DNA from: Lachnospiraceae bacterium UBA4292
GTDB lineage: Bacteria > Bacillota > Clostridia > Lachnospirales > Lachnospiraceae
Length of the DNA: 25,013 nucleotides
Direction: 5' to 3'
NCBI GenBank assembly: GCA_002395865.1
Contig: DGVE01000200.1
Coordinates: 1-25,013 of the forward strand
Part shown: positions 18,232 to 25,013 of the stretch, in pieces
Numbering within the stretch: the first letter of the stretch is position 1
Layout: every line of letters starts with the position of its first letter
Program-made: the position numbers and the translations under genes
Notes under the pieces: generated by a model
What the model was told of the DNA's origin: nothing
The model's database searches: none
Seen by the model: the letters and a program-made list of their open reading frames with translations, nothing else

Positions 18232-18859
18232 CACTGCCCTCCTCTCTGCCGAACAGGCCAAAAAGGAACGCGAACATTCCGATCACGAATGAAATGACAG
18301 CGATGCAAGATACCGCAGACAGCGGCGTGGTATCGCCAGTGATGGATATCGGATCATCCACGTCGGTCTCGGGGACTATCGGATCCCTGCCAGATTGATC
18401 CCCCATCACGCCGTTGTGAAACTGTATCCTTTCGGTCTTGCCGGCTTTGCCATCGATGGCAGCGCTAACCGAATAGATCAGCTCATCATCGCCGGAGTTC
18501 TCCACAAACACTGTGAGTATATAAATATTGCTGTCGTATTCAATATCGGGGTCCTCGCCCTTCTCCTCAAATATGCGATATCTGAAGGTTCCGGGCTCGG
18601 TTATCTCTATCTCAAAATACCCCTCTCCCTCCTCAGAGATCTCTATTAGATCGGAGGCCGGAACAGGCGCATAATTATTGTCAGTCTCAATACGAATCTT
18701 GTAGACATGCGTACCCTCGCCCCTTACCTTCAGACAGTTGATCGGTATGCGGGCTTGTACCGTCTGGTACGCGTCGGTCACTACAGGTGCCGAAAAAGCA
18801 GCCAGAAGGAGCGCTATGCACAGCATGGCGTTTATTAACATTTTCCGTAATGATCGCAT
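18224..18859 (-). CDS. fctB: FctB-like minor pilin (single Spy0128-like domain)
   Basis: A 211-residue secreted, membrane-retained protein, probably the pilus base that links the fibre to the cell wall. The ATG at 18859 was chosen because AAAGGAGG lies eight bases upstream. It shows a signal peptide (about 1-37, ending VQA), one pilin domain (about 38-150) with IPINCLKVRG, the glutamate motif EPGTFRYRIFEEKG and a final FHNG, then a Pro/Asp-rich tail, ISITGD, a hydrophobic segment (about 181-203) and a short charged tail. The Lys-Glu-Asn set fits a self-forming isopeptide bond. The same EPG.(Y/F)RY motif occurs in the backbone pilin. The putative sorting signal is degenerate, with no proline where LPXTG has one. 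It follows the sortase gene by 33 bases. Name by analogy with the S. pyogenes FCT island. Confidence 0.75.
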   Translation of the reverse strand: MRSLRKMLINAMLCIALLLAAFSAPVVTDAYQTVQARIPINCLKVRGEGTHVYKIRIETDNNYAPVPASDLIEISEEGEGYFEIEITEPGTFRYRIFEEKGEDPDIEYDSNIYILTVFVENSGDDELIYSVSAAIDGKAGKTERIQFHNGVMGDQSGRDPIVPETDVDDPISITGDTTPLSAVSCIAVISFVIGMFAFLFGLFGREEGSDE

Positions 18860-18892
18860 AGTCCGCTCCTCCTTTCTTACTTTAATGTGCAA

Positions 18893-19597
18893 CTATTTCG
18901 TCGCCTTTATATAACAAAATACTACAATTCTTTCGGATGACTCGGCATCCAGACAGGTAGAGAGCGCCAGTATCCTGCCTTCGCCCTCGCCTGTAAATAC
19001 AGCCGCGTGATCTCTTATATAACGCATGATATTTACATGGTCGAGATCAAAGACCGTCCTCTCTCTGGAGCTCACCTTCATCGAGGCGAATATCTCCAGC
19101 TCACAAACCTCCTCGGCACTTTCGCCGATGATGAGTGTACCTCTGCTGTGACTCCTCAGATACTCCTCATCCAGATATTCATCGAGCGCTCCGAACATCT
19201 TGCCGTAATCCATGTGATGTCCGTAGATCATCGAATACCAGTCCGAAAGATCCGAACTGCATCTGCAGTCCAGAAATATGCTCCCGGACAGTGAATAATC
19301 CCCAAAGGGATCGATATTCAGATAATACGTGTTGTTATCCGCCTGCATGACCGGATAATCGATATTCGTGCCGTCAATGGTGATCCAGGCCACCATCCCC
19401 TTCATGACCTGCTCCTCAACGGGGGCATCGTCCTCGCGGGGATGGGGCTTGTATTTCAGCACGCTCTCATCGATGGTATGGCTGAACAGGTAGTAATTGT
19501 CATACACCTGCCAAATGCCTATGAGCATCACAAAGCCGAACACGGCTATCATCAGCCATCCGTACAGCCCGTTCAGCCATTTCCAGAACCTGATCAA
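18893..19597 (-). CDS. srtB: Class B sortase, pilus polymerase (SrtC2-like)
   Basis: A membrane-anchored cysteine transpeptidase of 234 residues, expected to cut the (I/V)PTG signals of the pilins and join them covalently. A membrane segment lies at about 12-30. The class B pattern is complete: IYGHHM with catalytic His127, LSTC with Cys215, and SERIVVFC with Arg223. The start is a TTG three bases after the backbone pilin stop, with GAGGAAG overlapping the pilin's last codons, so it depends on coupling. The next in-frame ATG (codon 16) would cut into the membrane segment. In S. pyogenes FCT-3 the pilus polymerase SrtC2 is also class B and acts on a VPTG-type signal, which supports this role. 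No class C sortase is present. Confidence 0.9.
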   Translation of the reverse strand: MIRFWKWLNGLYGWLMIAVFGFVMLIGIWQVYDNYYLFSHTIDESVLKYKPHPREDDAPVEEQVMKGMVAWITIDGTNIDYPVMQADNNTYYLNIDPFGDYSLSGSIFLDCRCSSDLSDWYSMIYGHHMDYGKMFGALDEYLDEEYLRSHSRGTLIIGESAEEVCELEIFASMKVSSRERTVFDLDHVNIMRYIRDHAAVFTGEGEGRILALSTCLDAESSERIVVFCYIKATK

Positions 19598-19600
19598 GGC

Positions 19601-21007
19601 TTACTCTTCCTCTGACTTCTTTCTGTTGTTGACGATACCGAAGATGATACCTGCAAGACCGATAGCCACGATACCTACGGAAGCTGCAACAGTCGTGAGC
19701 ACGCCGGTAGGAATGGTGCCGTCCTTAGAGTTGGTGAAGGTGAGTCTTGCGGTACCTGTAAGACGGGAATCGGTAACCTGACTGTTATCACTATTCTTAA
19801 CGCCGTCCGCATCGAGCCCATCTGTATTGTTAACCGTGACGTTCGACGTATAATCCTCTTTTTCTTCTGAAACTATGTATCCAAGTCCTTCAGGAATGCC
19901 ATTTATCTCTATATTCTGACCGCTATGGAGATAAAAATCTTTGCCTTCAACAAGCTGAGCGTAGGTTACATAACAATATGTCGTCGTACCTATGCTCATC
20001 TGATTAAGTTCTTTACCTTCACCATATCCGTTAGCCTTTTGCATGGCATTAAGACTTTCGCCATCCGGAACCGATGTGTAATCTGTTTTGGTTGCATCAT
20101 TTTTTTCCGGATTCACATCAAAAGAACCCGTAACAATAAACCTATCATTCGCTCTTGCGTCAGTCATTGTCAGAACGCCTTCTTCCGACGTATTAGTAAG
20201 TTTTACTGTAAATTTGAAGTATTTATCCCTTGATCCCTGATTACCTGTAACGTTCTTGTTAAACATAAGATCATGAGTAGTATACCAGTTGGTCATACCC
20301 GTTTTTTTATTCTCATTTACTTTCGTTGTTCCGATAACTGTATCACTATCATCCTTGATGACTTTATCGATAATACTTGGAGTGTCAGTTCCCTCCTGAA
20401 GAACATATTCAGTCTGAGAAACTACCAGCGTACCATTATCATCCTTAACAGTCACAAAGAGTGTGTACTCCCTGTCCCCTGTCGGGACACTTATGCCTCC
20501 GTCTGTAGGTGCTTCTTCAGTAATGATATATCGATATAGTCCGGGTTCAGGGAACTTTATTTCAGCGAAATTCACAGTAACCGTCTTAGTCGCAAATTTC
20601 TCGTCACTGTCATTGTCAGTCGTCCTAAATGCCACAGTCTTTGTATTAACATCCTTCTCCGGAGTTGTGGTATCAGTTGCCGAGAACGATACTACAGCCT
20701 TTCCATCTACTACAGCAATACCCTGTGTTTCATCAGGATTAAATGTTGGCGTACCTATACCAGCATAGCAGTTTATACTATTTACCCCTGTCGCAATTCC
20801 TTCTCCTGCGGTGATAGAAAAAACCGAAGTCACATTCGGAACAGTCGCGTCACTATCCATTACCAGATACTTGTCAAATGTAGTTGTTGTTCCCTGAGCC
20901 TGCTTTTCCTCAGGATAGTTGCCCGCCCCCGCCGTAAGCGGCGCGATAACCATTGTCGTGAGCATCATCGCAGAAGCAACTGAAGCCGCTAATTTCCTTG
21001 TTTTCAT
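19601..21007 (-). CDS. fctA: Major backbone pilin, Spy0128/FctA-like, IPTG sorting signal
   Basis: A 468-residue secreted pilin, expected to form the covalently linked shaft. It has a signal peptide ending near TAGA (1-28). Domain 1 (about 38-245) shows FDKYLVM (Lys46) and EPGLYRYIITEE (Glu164/165), the pattern of streptococcal pilin isopeptide domains. Domain 2 (about 246-428) opens LMFNKNVTG (Lys251) and closes FTNSKDG (Asn426). The end is TIPTGV (432-435), a membrane segment and NRKKSEEE. GGAGG stands before the ATG. It lies between sipA and the class B sortase, the same order as in S. pyogenes FCT-3. The gene is visibly more AT-rich than the housekeeping genes, which may reflect transfer or diversifying exchange. 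Function is inferred from architecture and neighbours. Confidence 0.9.
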   Translation of the reverse strand: MKTRKLAASVASAMMLTTMVIAPLTAGAGNYPEEKQAQGTTTTFDKYLVMDSDATVPNVTSVFSITAGEGIATGVNSINCYAGIGTPTFNPDETQGIAVVDGKAVVSFSATDTTTPEKDVNTKTVAFRTTDNDSDEKFATKTVTVNFAEIKFPEPGLYRYIITEEAPTDGGISVPTGDREYTLFVTVKDDNGTLVVSQTEYVLQEGTDTPSIIDKVIKDDSDTVIGTTKVNENKKTGMTNWYTTHDLMFNKNVTGNQGSRDKYFKFTVKLTNTSEEGVLTMTDARANDRFIVTGSFDVNPEKNDATKTDYTSVPDGESLNAMQKANGYGEGKELNQMSIGTTTYCYVTYAQLVEGKDFYLHSGQNIEINGIPEGLGYIVSEEKEDYTSNVTVNNTDGLDADGVKNSDNSQVTDSRLTGTARLTFTNSKDGTIPTGVLTTVAASVGIVAIGLAGIIFGIVNNRKKSEEE

Positions 21008-21066
21008 AGTTTTTCCTCCATATTTTAATAATTCGGTTGATTTTTGTTTTATTTATTAAAGTCATC

Positions 21067-21083
21067 CAGAGCTTTCGCTTCTG
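21067..21083 (-). other. Small GNRA hairpin in the sipA-fctA gap
   Basis: The minus strand reads CAGAAGCGAAAGCTCTG: three plus three base pairs with one bulged A and a GAAA tetraloop. No U-run follows. The 99-base gap also has no convincing promoter, so fctA is probably read from the sipA promoter. The hairpin could be a processing or stability element that sets pilin level. Confidence 0.35.
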
Positions 21084-21106
21084 AATCACTATTAATTCGT
21101 ATTCCT

Positions 21107-21706
21107 TTAAATACCCCGCATTCGCATGGTAAATACCACCGCTCCCTCGACATCGGTCTGCGGGATGCCGCCGTAGGTCCTGCTGTCGGATATGTCGCTG
21201 CGGTAGTCGTTCAGGACGAATACGCAGTTATCGGGGACCGAGTAGGGGAAGCTGATCGCCGACCCTTCTGTCGGCGTGGGATATACCACATTTTCGGATA
21301 TACCGTAGCCGTTCACCGATATGAAATCGTTGGTGATATTTACTTTATCACCTCCGAAGGCTATCACGCGCCCGTATCTGGCCTCGCCGTCGTGCTTATA
21401 GACCACCATGGTGCCTTGCCGGTAATCGGCCAGCCTGTACACAAGGCACAGGTCACCGTCCCTTATGGAAGGGTACGCGATGTTGGTGTGACAGACATGA
21501 AAGGCTGCGACGTATTGTAATATCAGAAATACCGCAAGCGCGGTGAGCCCCAGCTTTATGAAAAAAGACAGGGCGTAGTACCACGCAGTTCTCTTCTTCT
21601 TTTTCTTTTTCGGAGGTGACTCCGGGATCTTCGGGGGCTCCTGTGTCGGAGACTCGCCCACATCCACATCGAGCTCTCCGAGCTCTATAAGTTCTTCCGT
21701 TGCCAT
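21107..21706 (-). CDS. sipA: SipA-like pilus assembly protein (signal peptidase I fold, catalytic dyad lost)
   Basis: A 199-residue membrane protein, first gene of the pilus operon. ATG 21706 follows AAGGG with eight bases between; a longer frame from a TTG would begin on the promoter -35. It has an acidic/proline-rich head, KKKKKKR (33-39), a membrane segment (about 42-66), then an extracellular signal peptidase I domain. The usual SM-P nucleophile motif is replaced by NIAYPSI, with Ile76 in the serine position. The general-base lysine before RVI is Gly112 (ARYGRVIAFGGD). The box E segment NDYRSDISDSRTYGG is kept. S. pyogenes SipA likewise lacks the dyad, with Asp and Gly there, and is needed for pilus polymerisation. 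A chaperone role is therefore inferred rather than proteolysis. Confidence 0.85.
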   Translation of the reverse strand: MATEELIELGELDVDVGESPTQEPPKIPESPPKKKKKKRTAWYYALSFFIKLGLTALAVFLILQYVAAFHVCHTNIAYPSIRDGDLCLVYRLADYRQGTMVVYKHDGEARYGRVIAFGGDKVNITNDFISVNGYGISENVVYPTPTEGSAISFPYSVPDNCVFVLNDYRSDISDSRTYGGIPQTDVEGAVVFTMRMRGI

Positions 21707-21737
21707 ATTGTTTACCCTTAGAGGTTTCGATTCTGTT

Positions 21738-21766
21738 ATAATACCACTTTTCGTTCCGGTCTTCAA
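21738..21766 (-). promoter_or_regulatory. Predicted pilus operon promoter
   Basis: Minus-strand TTGAAG (21761-21766), 17 bases, then TATTAT (21738-21743), preceded by an extended TGG. The start near 21731 gives a leader of about 25 bases before sipA. No LytTR direct repeats were recognised upstream. Confidence 0.7.
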
Positions 21767-21775
21767 GTATTTATT

Positions 21776-21809
21776 AAAAATTCATAAAGTCCCATAGCAG
21801 TCTATGAGG
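21776..21809 (-). terminator. Probable weak terminator after the histidine kinase gene
   Basis: Minus strand CCTCATAG pairs with CTATGGG around ACTG, with one bulged T, and is followed by ACTTTATGAATTTTT. It lies about 30 bases after the kinase stop and directly before the pilus promoter. Imperfect stem and offset T-run suggest partial termination, so some readthrough into sipA is possible. Confidence 0.5.
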
Positions 21810-21837
21810 CTTGCACACGGCTTCACTTCCTGATGCA

Positions 21838-23271
21838 CTACTTGAATATCGAATCGAATGCATCCATCTCCTTCTGGTTCTCATAATCCTTCAGCGTCTT
21901 GTCGAGCTCGGAATTGTCCGTGATCTCCGCGTCCGGAGGATTCTTCATAGCAGGCTTGGGAGCCTCCGCGAACTGTGCCAGAACATCGTCCTGCAGAAGG
22001 AGCCGCACGATAAAGGTGCCGTCCTTGTCGCTGCAGTCGAACACAGCTCCGTTCTTCTCGGCAAATATCATGATGGACTGCATACCGAGGCCGTGTCCCT
22101 CACCCTTCGCGGACACAGGGATATGGTGTATCTCGTCGTATATTATCTCGCCGAGAAAAGAGTTAGTTATCTCGAATATGAGCTTGTTGCCCTTTTTAAG
22201 AGCCAAAAATGTCACCTTCGGATCCTTTTTGACTGTCTTCGCAGCCAGAACCGCATTCTCCAGCAGGTTTGAGAGCACCATCGCCAGCTCCATCTCGCGC
22301 ACGGGAAGCTTCTCCGGTATATCCGCCTGAACGCTGACGGCTATCTTGCTTCTTTCGCATTCCGCAACATAGGCCTCGAGGATACAGTTTATAACGACAT
22401 TCTTGCAGAAGGTCCTCGCTATGGTCTGTTCCACAGTGTCCAGATGCGAATCGAGTATACTGGTCGCGATATCATACTCGCCATCCTCTATGAGCTGTCT
22501 GACAAGATTCACGAGATGTCTCTCGTTATGCCTTATGATAGCCGAATCCTGCTCCTTTTGTCCAAGGATATCCACCCTTGTCTTCATCTGCTCGATCAGC
22601 AGCTCGTACTCCTGATTGCTGTAATACAGGTTCAGGTTATTGGTCTGATAGTCCATTATCTTCAGAGCCAGATAATACGATGATATGCAGAGAAGACTTA
22701 CAAACACGGCCGTGACCATATTAAGCGGGCTGTCGGAGAAATTCTGCGGCCATACGCGAAGTGAATAGATGCTGCAGTAAAAAGCCAGGGGCACCAGGAA
22801 AAGCGATATCCATGGAAAGGTCCTGTCCATGTAGAGCTTCCTCATCCTGTTGCCGTAGTAGATGATGGCGACCACGAGCATGATGGCATGTATCGCAAGA
22901 CTCACCAGTATCACCAGAGGAAGCCTCACCTGATACGCCACGCTATCCGGTATGTACTGGAACATGACGCTTCCGATGATATTGCCCGGTGTGGAGAATA
23001 CCGCGCCGGAGAAGCAGATGATGAGTATCTTTCTCTCAAAGCCCTTCAGAATGAGCATGCTCACGGTGATCATGAAGAGTGCCTGAAACGCTATCCTGAC
23101 AACACCCAAAGGCCCCGGCAGATTTAAAAACTCCGGAGCCACAAGCAGAGCCAAAAGAAAAGTCATCAGACCGGCCAGCCTCTTTTTGCCGCACTGCGAG
23201 CTGTACTGGGAACCTATGAACACACAGGCTGCCAGATGCGCTATCGAATTCAGGATAATGGTATTCGTCAT
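21838..23271 (-). CDS. AgrC-like sensor histidine kinase (GHKL ATPase type)
   Basis: A 477-residue membrane sensor kinase. About six hydrophobic segments fill residues 1-205, followed by a coiled helix (about 205-240) and a phosphoacceptor region IIRHNERHLVNL with probable His248. The ATPase part has VLSNLLENA (N box, 332-340) and GEGHGLGMQSI (G box), typical of the HATPase_c_5 group that pairs with LytTR regulators. A 45-residue acidic C-terminal extension beyond the ATPase fold is unusual. The gene starts three bases after the response regulator stop, so the two form a two-component pair. AgrC relatives sense cyclic peptides, but no agrB or agrD lies nearby, so the signal is unknown. Control of the downstream pilus operon is inferred from position. 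Confidence 0.88.
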   Translation of the reverse strand: MTNTIILNSIAHLAACVFIGSQYSSQCGKKRLAGLMTFLLALLVAPEFLNLPGPLGVVRIAFQALFMITVSMLILKGFERKILIICFSGAVFSTPGNIIGSVMFQYIPDSVAYQVRLPLVILVSLAIHAIMLVVAIIYYGNRMRKLYMDRTFPWISLFLVPLAFYCSIYSLRVWPQNFSDSPLNMVTAVFVSLLCISSYYLALKIMDYQTNNLNLYYSNQEYELLIEQMKTRVDILGQKEQDSAIIRHNERHLVNLVRQLIEDGEYDIATSILDSHLDTVEQTIARTFCKNVVINCILEAYVAECERSKIAVSVQADIPEKLPVREMELAMVLSNLLENAVLAAKTVKKDPKVTFLALKKGNKLIFEITNSFLGEIIYDEIHHIPVSAKGEGHGLGMQSIMIFAEKNGAVFDCSDKDGTFIVRLLLQDDVLAQFAEAPKPAMKNPPDAEITDNSELDKTLKDYENQKEMDAFDSIFK

Positions 23272-23274
23272 CCC

Positions 23275-24021
23275 CTAGTTCTCTCTTCCTGTCGCCATGA
23301 ACTGAAGATAGCTCTGTTTTACCGAGGATGCCTGCTGGCGACTTACAGGTATAAGCACCTCTTTGGTCGAATTGGCAGCCTGAACTGTCAGGCTGGTGGA
23401 TGAATAGGTCTTTATATAGGCCATATTGACAAGGAACGACTTATGGGTCATGAGGAAATTACCCGTGTCCACGAGCTCCCCGACCACCTCATTGAATGTG
23501 CCGCGCAGGTAGATAGACACTATCTCCTGTCCGTCCACGAGATGGACGATCATCTTCCGCGAGCTCATCTCTATGTAGAGTATATTCTCGTGCTTGACTA
23601 TGCTTACGCCCTTCGCGGTCTTCACCGAGTAGTATCTCGAGCCCCTGCCCTTCAGCTTAAGCGCATAGTCTAAAGCCTCGAAAAGCTTCTGAGTGACCAC
23701 AGGCTTTATGATATATCTCTCCGCATGGAGCGAGTACGCCTCAAGTGCAAACTCGGTGGAGGTGGTCAGGAATATTATGACCGTATCCGGATACCGGTTC
23801 TTCAGTCTTGCCGCAAGATCGATACCGCTCATCATGGGCATGACGATATCCAGAACAGCCACATCGAAACGGTTGCTCTCCCACTCGCGGAGCAGTTCCA
23901 TGGGGTTCTGGTACGTCACGAAGAAGATGCTCTCCTCCTCGTGCCTTCTCTGATATTCGGTCAGCTGCTCCTTAAGCGAAGCTATCTCTCTCTCATCGTC
24001 GTCACAAATGGCTAATCTCAT
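23275..24021 (-). CDS. LytTR-type response regulator (AgrA-like)
   Basis: A 248-residue DNA-binding response regulator. The receiver domain (1-125) has the acidic pocket ICDDDE near residue 8, phosphoacceptor Asp58 in VAVLDIVMP, Thr in FLTTSTEF and the switch lysine in IIKPV. The LytTR domain (about 135-240) has the usual ILYIEMSSRKMIVH, IYLRGTFNEV and FLMTHKSFLVNMAYI. AAAGGAG five bases before the ATG is a good ribosome binding site. It lies 13 bases after the U32-like gene and three bases before the kinase, so all three are probably one operon. Its target is not proven; the pilus promoter is the nearest candidate. Confidence 0.93.
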   Translation of the reverse strand: MRLAICDDDEREIASLKEQLTEYQRRHEEESIFFVTYQNPMELLREWESNRFDVAVLDIVMPMMSGIDLAARLKNRYPDTVIIFLTTSTEFALEAYSLHAERYIIKPVVTQKLFEALDYALKLKGRGSRYYSVKTAKGVSIVKHENILYIEMSSRKMIVHLVDGQEIVSIYLRGTFNEVVGELVDTGNFLMTHKSFLVNMAYIKTYSSTSLTVQAANSTKEVLIPVSRQQASSVKQSYLQFMATGREN

Positions 24022-24034
24022 TCAGACTCCTTTG

Positions 24035-24985
24035 CTAAAAAATACCTCTCTTTGGCTTGTTGATCGTCAGTATGCGGCTGTTCTCCAGATTTAAAAGGCA
24101 CAGCATCCTGACGGCATCCCGGTGCTCGGGCTTAGCCATATAGTAGCAGTAGGTATCCATCACGGACAGCATATCCGTGATTCTCCCCTCTATCTTGAAA
24201 TTCGTATAACCCATGGGAACATACACGTTCCACAGCTTCTCCCTGTCCACGAAAGTGGAGAAATTGCAGATGCTGTACAGTGTGGGAAGATGCTCGAACT
24301 TGCACTCCCACTTGGCTATCGGCTTTCTCTTCGCCGGCGGAAGCTTTCTGTTCTCGAGCTCCGTCATCTGCTGTCTGGCGAGGAAGCGATAATGCTCTCC
24401 GCGCCTTCTGCAGTTCGGCTCGCAGCAGGGATTGATCAGTATTTCGCACTTGTCCTTCTTCTCTATCCCCTGCAGAAAATCGAATTTATTATTGAAATTA
24501 TAATCAAGTACCACGAGCTCGTAGTCTTTGTCAAGCTCGGCATTGAGCGCTGCGGGATCTCTTATCTCCTTGCAGGTGCTCGAGCAGACCCGGTACTTCG
24601 GATAATTCTTCCTGATGTACTCCTCGAGAACGGGGGATACCACCAGCACCTGATTGAAGCCTCCGTCGGCAGCCATCATACAGAAATTGCAGTATCTGTC
24701 GTCGAGCTCCTTCTCGGTGATGAGCGGGTTCGTGTATGTGTATCTTATGGGTACTCCGGCTGCATTCGCGTCGTGTATAACATGCCTGATAAAGCCTGCG
24801 TCACACTGATCGTCTATGCTCACCCTTCCGCCGTTCCACATCGAGCAGGGAAACTCCCCGTAGAAGGAGCCGATCGTCGCCCCCTCCATAAAATACGAGG
24901 GGTACTTGCTCATCAGCGACAAAAAGATCATATTCAGCGGAAAATTATACCGAAGCCCCGGAAGATGAAATTTCACTTCAGCCAT
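24035..24985 (-). CDS. U32/UbiV-like TIM-barrel protein with clustered cysteines
   Basis: A soluble protein of 316 residues with no signal peptide or membrane segment. The C-terminal stretch MGYTNFKIEGR resembles the KIEGR signature of peptidase U32 proteins, a family that includes RNA hydroxylation and UbiU/UbiV proteins. GEFPCSMWNGGR (Cys47) recalls an N-terminal cysteine of the UbiV group, and NPCCEPNCRRRGEH (Cys187, 188, 192) could complete an iron-sulfur site. Further CxxC-type pairs are YCNFC and CSSTC. The N-terminus is shorter and the middle differs from classic U32 peptidases, so this is a divergent member at best. It precedes the response regulator by 13 bases. GGAGG lies 13 bases before the ATG, farther than usual, and no other in-frame start is available. 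Confidence 0.5.
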   Translation of the reverse strand: MAEVKFHLPGLRYNFPLNMIFLSLMSKYPSYFMEGATIGSFYGEFPCSMWNGGRVSIDDQCDAGFIRHVIHDANAAGVPIRYTYTNPLITEKELDDRYCNFCMMAADGGFNQVLVVSPVLEEYIRKNYPKYRVCSSTCKEIRDPAALNAELDKDYELVVLDYNFNNKFDFLQGIEKKDKCEILINPCCEPNCRRRGEHYRFLARQQMTELENRKLPPAKRKPIAKWECKFEHLPTLYSICNFSTFVDREKLWNVYVPMGYTNFKIEGRITDMLSVMDTYCYYMAKPEHRDAVRMLCLLNLENSRILTINKPKRGIF

Positions 24986-25013
24986 ATCCGGTAACCAACC
25001 TCCGTATTACATG

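Noticed and set aside
21014..21040. TAAAAT just before fctA as a promoter -10
   Set aside because: A start from it would fall within the ribosome binding site, and no acceptable -35 lies 16-18 bases upstream.
21707..21837. LytTR-type direct repeats upstream of the pilus promoter
   Set aside because: No pair of 9-base repeats with the usual 12-base spacing could be found by eye. Regulation by the neighbouring pair therefore remains an inference.
21707..21837. An AgrD-like signal peptide gene in the gap between kinase and sipA
   Set aside because: The gap is taken up by a hairpin, promoter and leader, and no small frame with a ribosome binding site was seen.
24122..24994. A 290-codon open frame on the plus strand opposite the U32-like gene
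   Set aside because: It fully mirrors a gene with recognisable motifs and codirectional neighbours. Its own translation shows no family motif, so it is an antisense shadow.
1..25013. CRISPR arrays, tRNA genes, insertion sequences or integrase genes
   Set aside because: Reading both strands showed no regularly spaced repeats, no tRNA-like sequence and no transposase or recombinase motifs.

Overview
The window is chromosomal DNA from an anaerobic Firmicute of class Clostridia, most likely Lachnospiraceae. The reasons are a PolC-type replicase, an RNase Y, a LytR-CpsA-Psr protein, Gram-positive sorting signals, strong AGGAGG-type ribosome binding sites, moderate GC, and a DUF6171-like gene after polC. 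The genus cannot be fixed from sequence alone. Every gene except the ABC-F gene reads on the minus strand. No tRNA, rRNA, CRISPR array or insertion sequence was seen, and no gene-free stretch exceeds 300 bases.

Bases 1-12255 are housekeeping. A cut-off DUF6171-like gene follows polC. A compact divergent promoter region separates polC from an ABC-F ATPase gene (ykpA/ybiT type). Next comes a minus-strand operon: aspartate aminotransferase, proC, a Nudix hydrolase and a LytR-CpsA-Psr protein. It has a clear promoter and ends at a hairpin shared with the ABC-F gene. The rny gene (RNase Y) stands alone between a consensus promoter and a strong terminator.

Bases 12256-21766 are the accessory region and the main interest: a five-gene sortase-assembled pilus operon. 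In transcription order it holds a signal-peptidase-like protein lacking both catalytic residues (SipA-like), a two-domain backbone pilin ending in an IPTG sorting signal (FctA-like), a class B sortase, a small single-domain pilin (FctB-like) and a 1991-residue adhesin ending in VPTG. This resembles the FCT-3-type pilus island of Streptococcus pyogenes (sipA, fctA/tee, srtC2, fctB, with adhesin cpa). Here the adhesin lies at the 3' end and has an unrelated architecture: a fibro-slime domain followed by a stalk of about six Ig-like domains. One promoter upstream of sipA could drive all five genes.

Bases 21767-25013 hold an AgrC-like GHKL histidine kinase, its LytTR response regulator and a U32/UbiV-like TIM-barrel protein with clustered cysteines. 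These three lie just upstream of the pilus promoter in the same direction, so they are the obvious candidates for controlling it. That link is inferred from position only.

Several starts were moved from the longest reading frame to an ATG with a better ribosome binding site or position: the ABC-F gene, the Nudix gene, the adhesin, the FctB-like gene and sipA.
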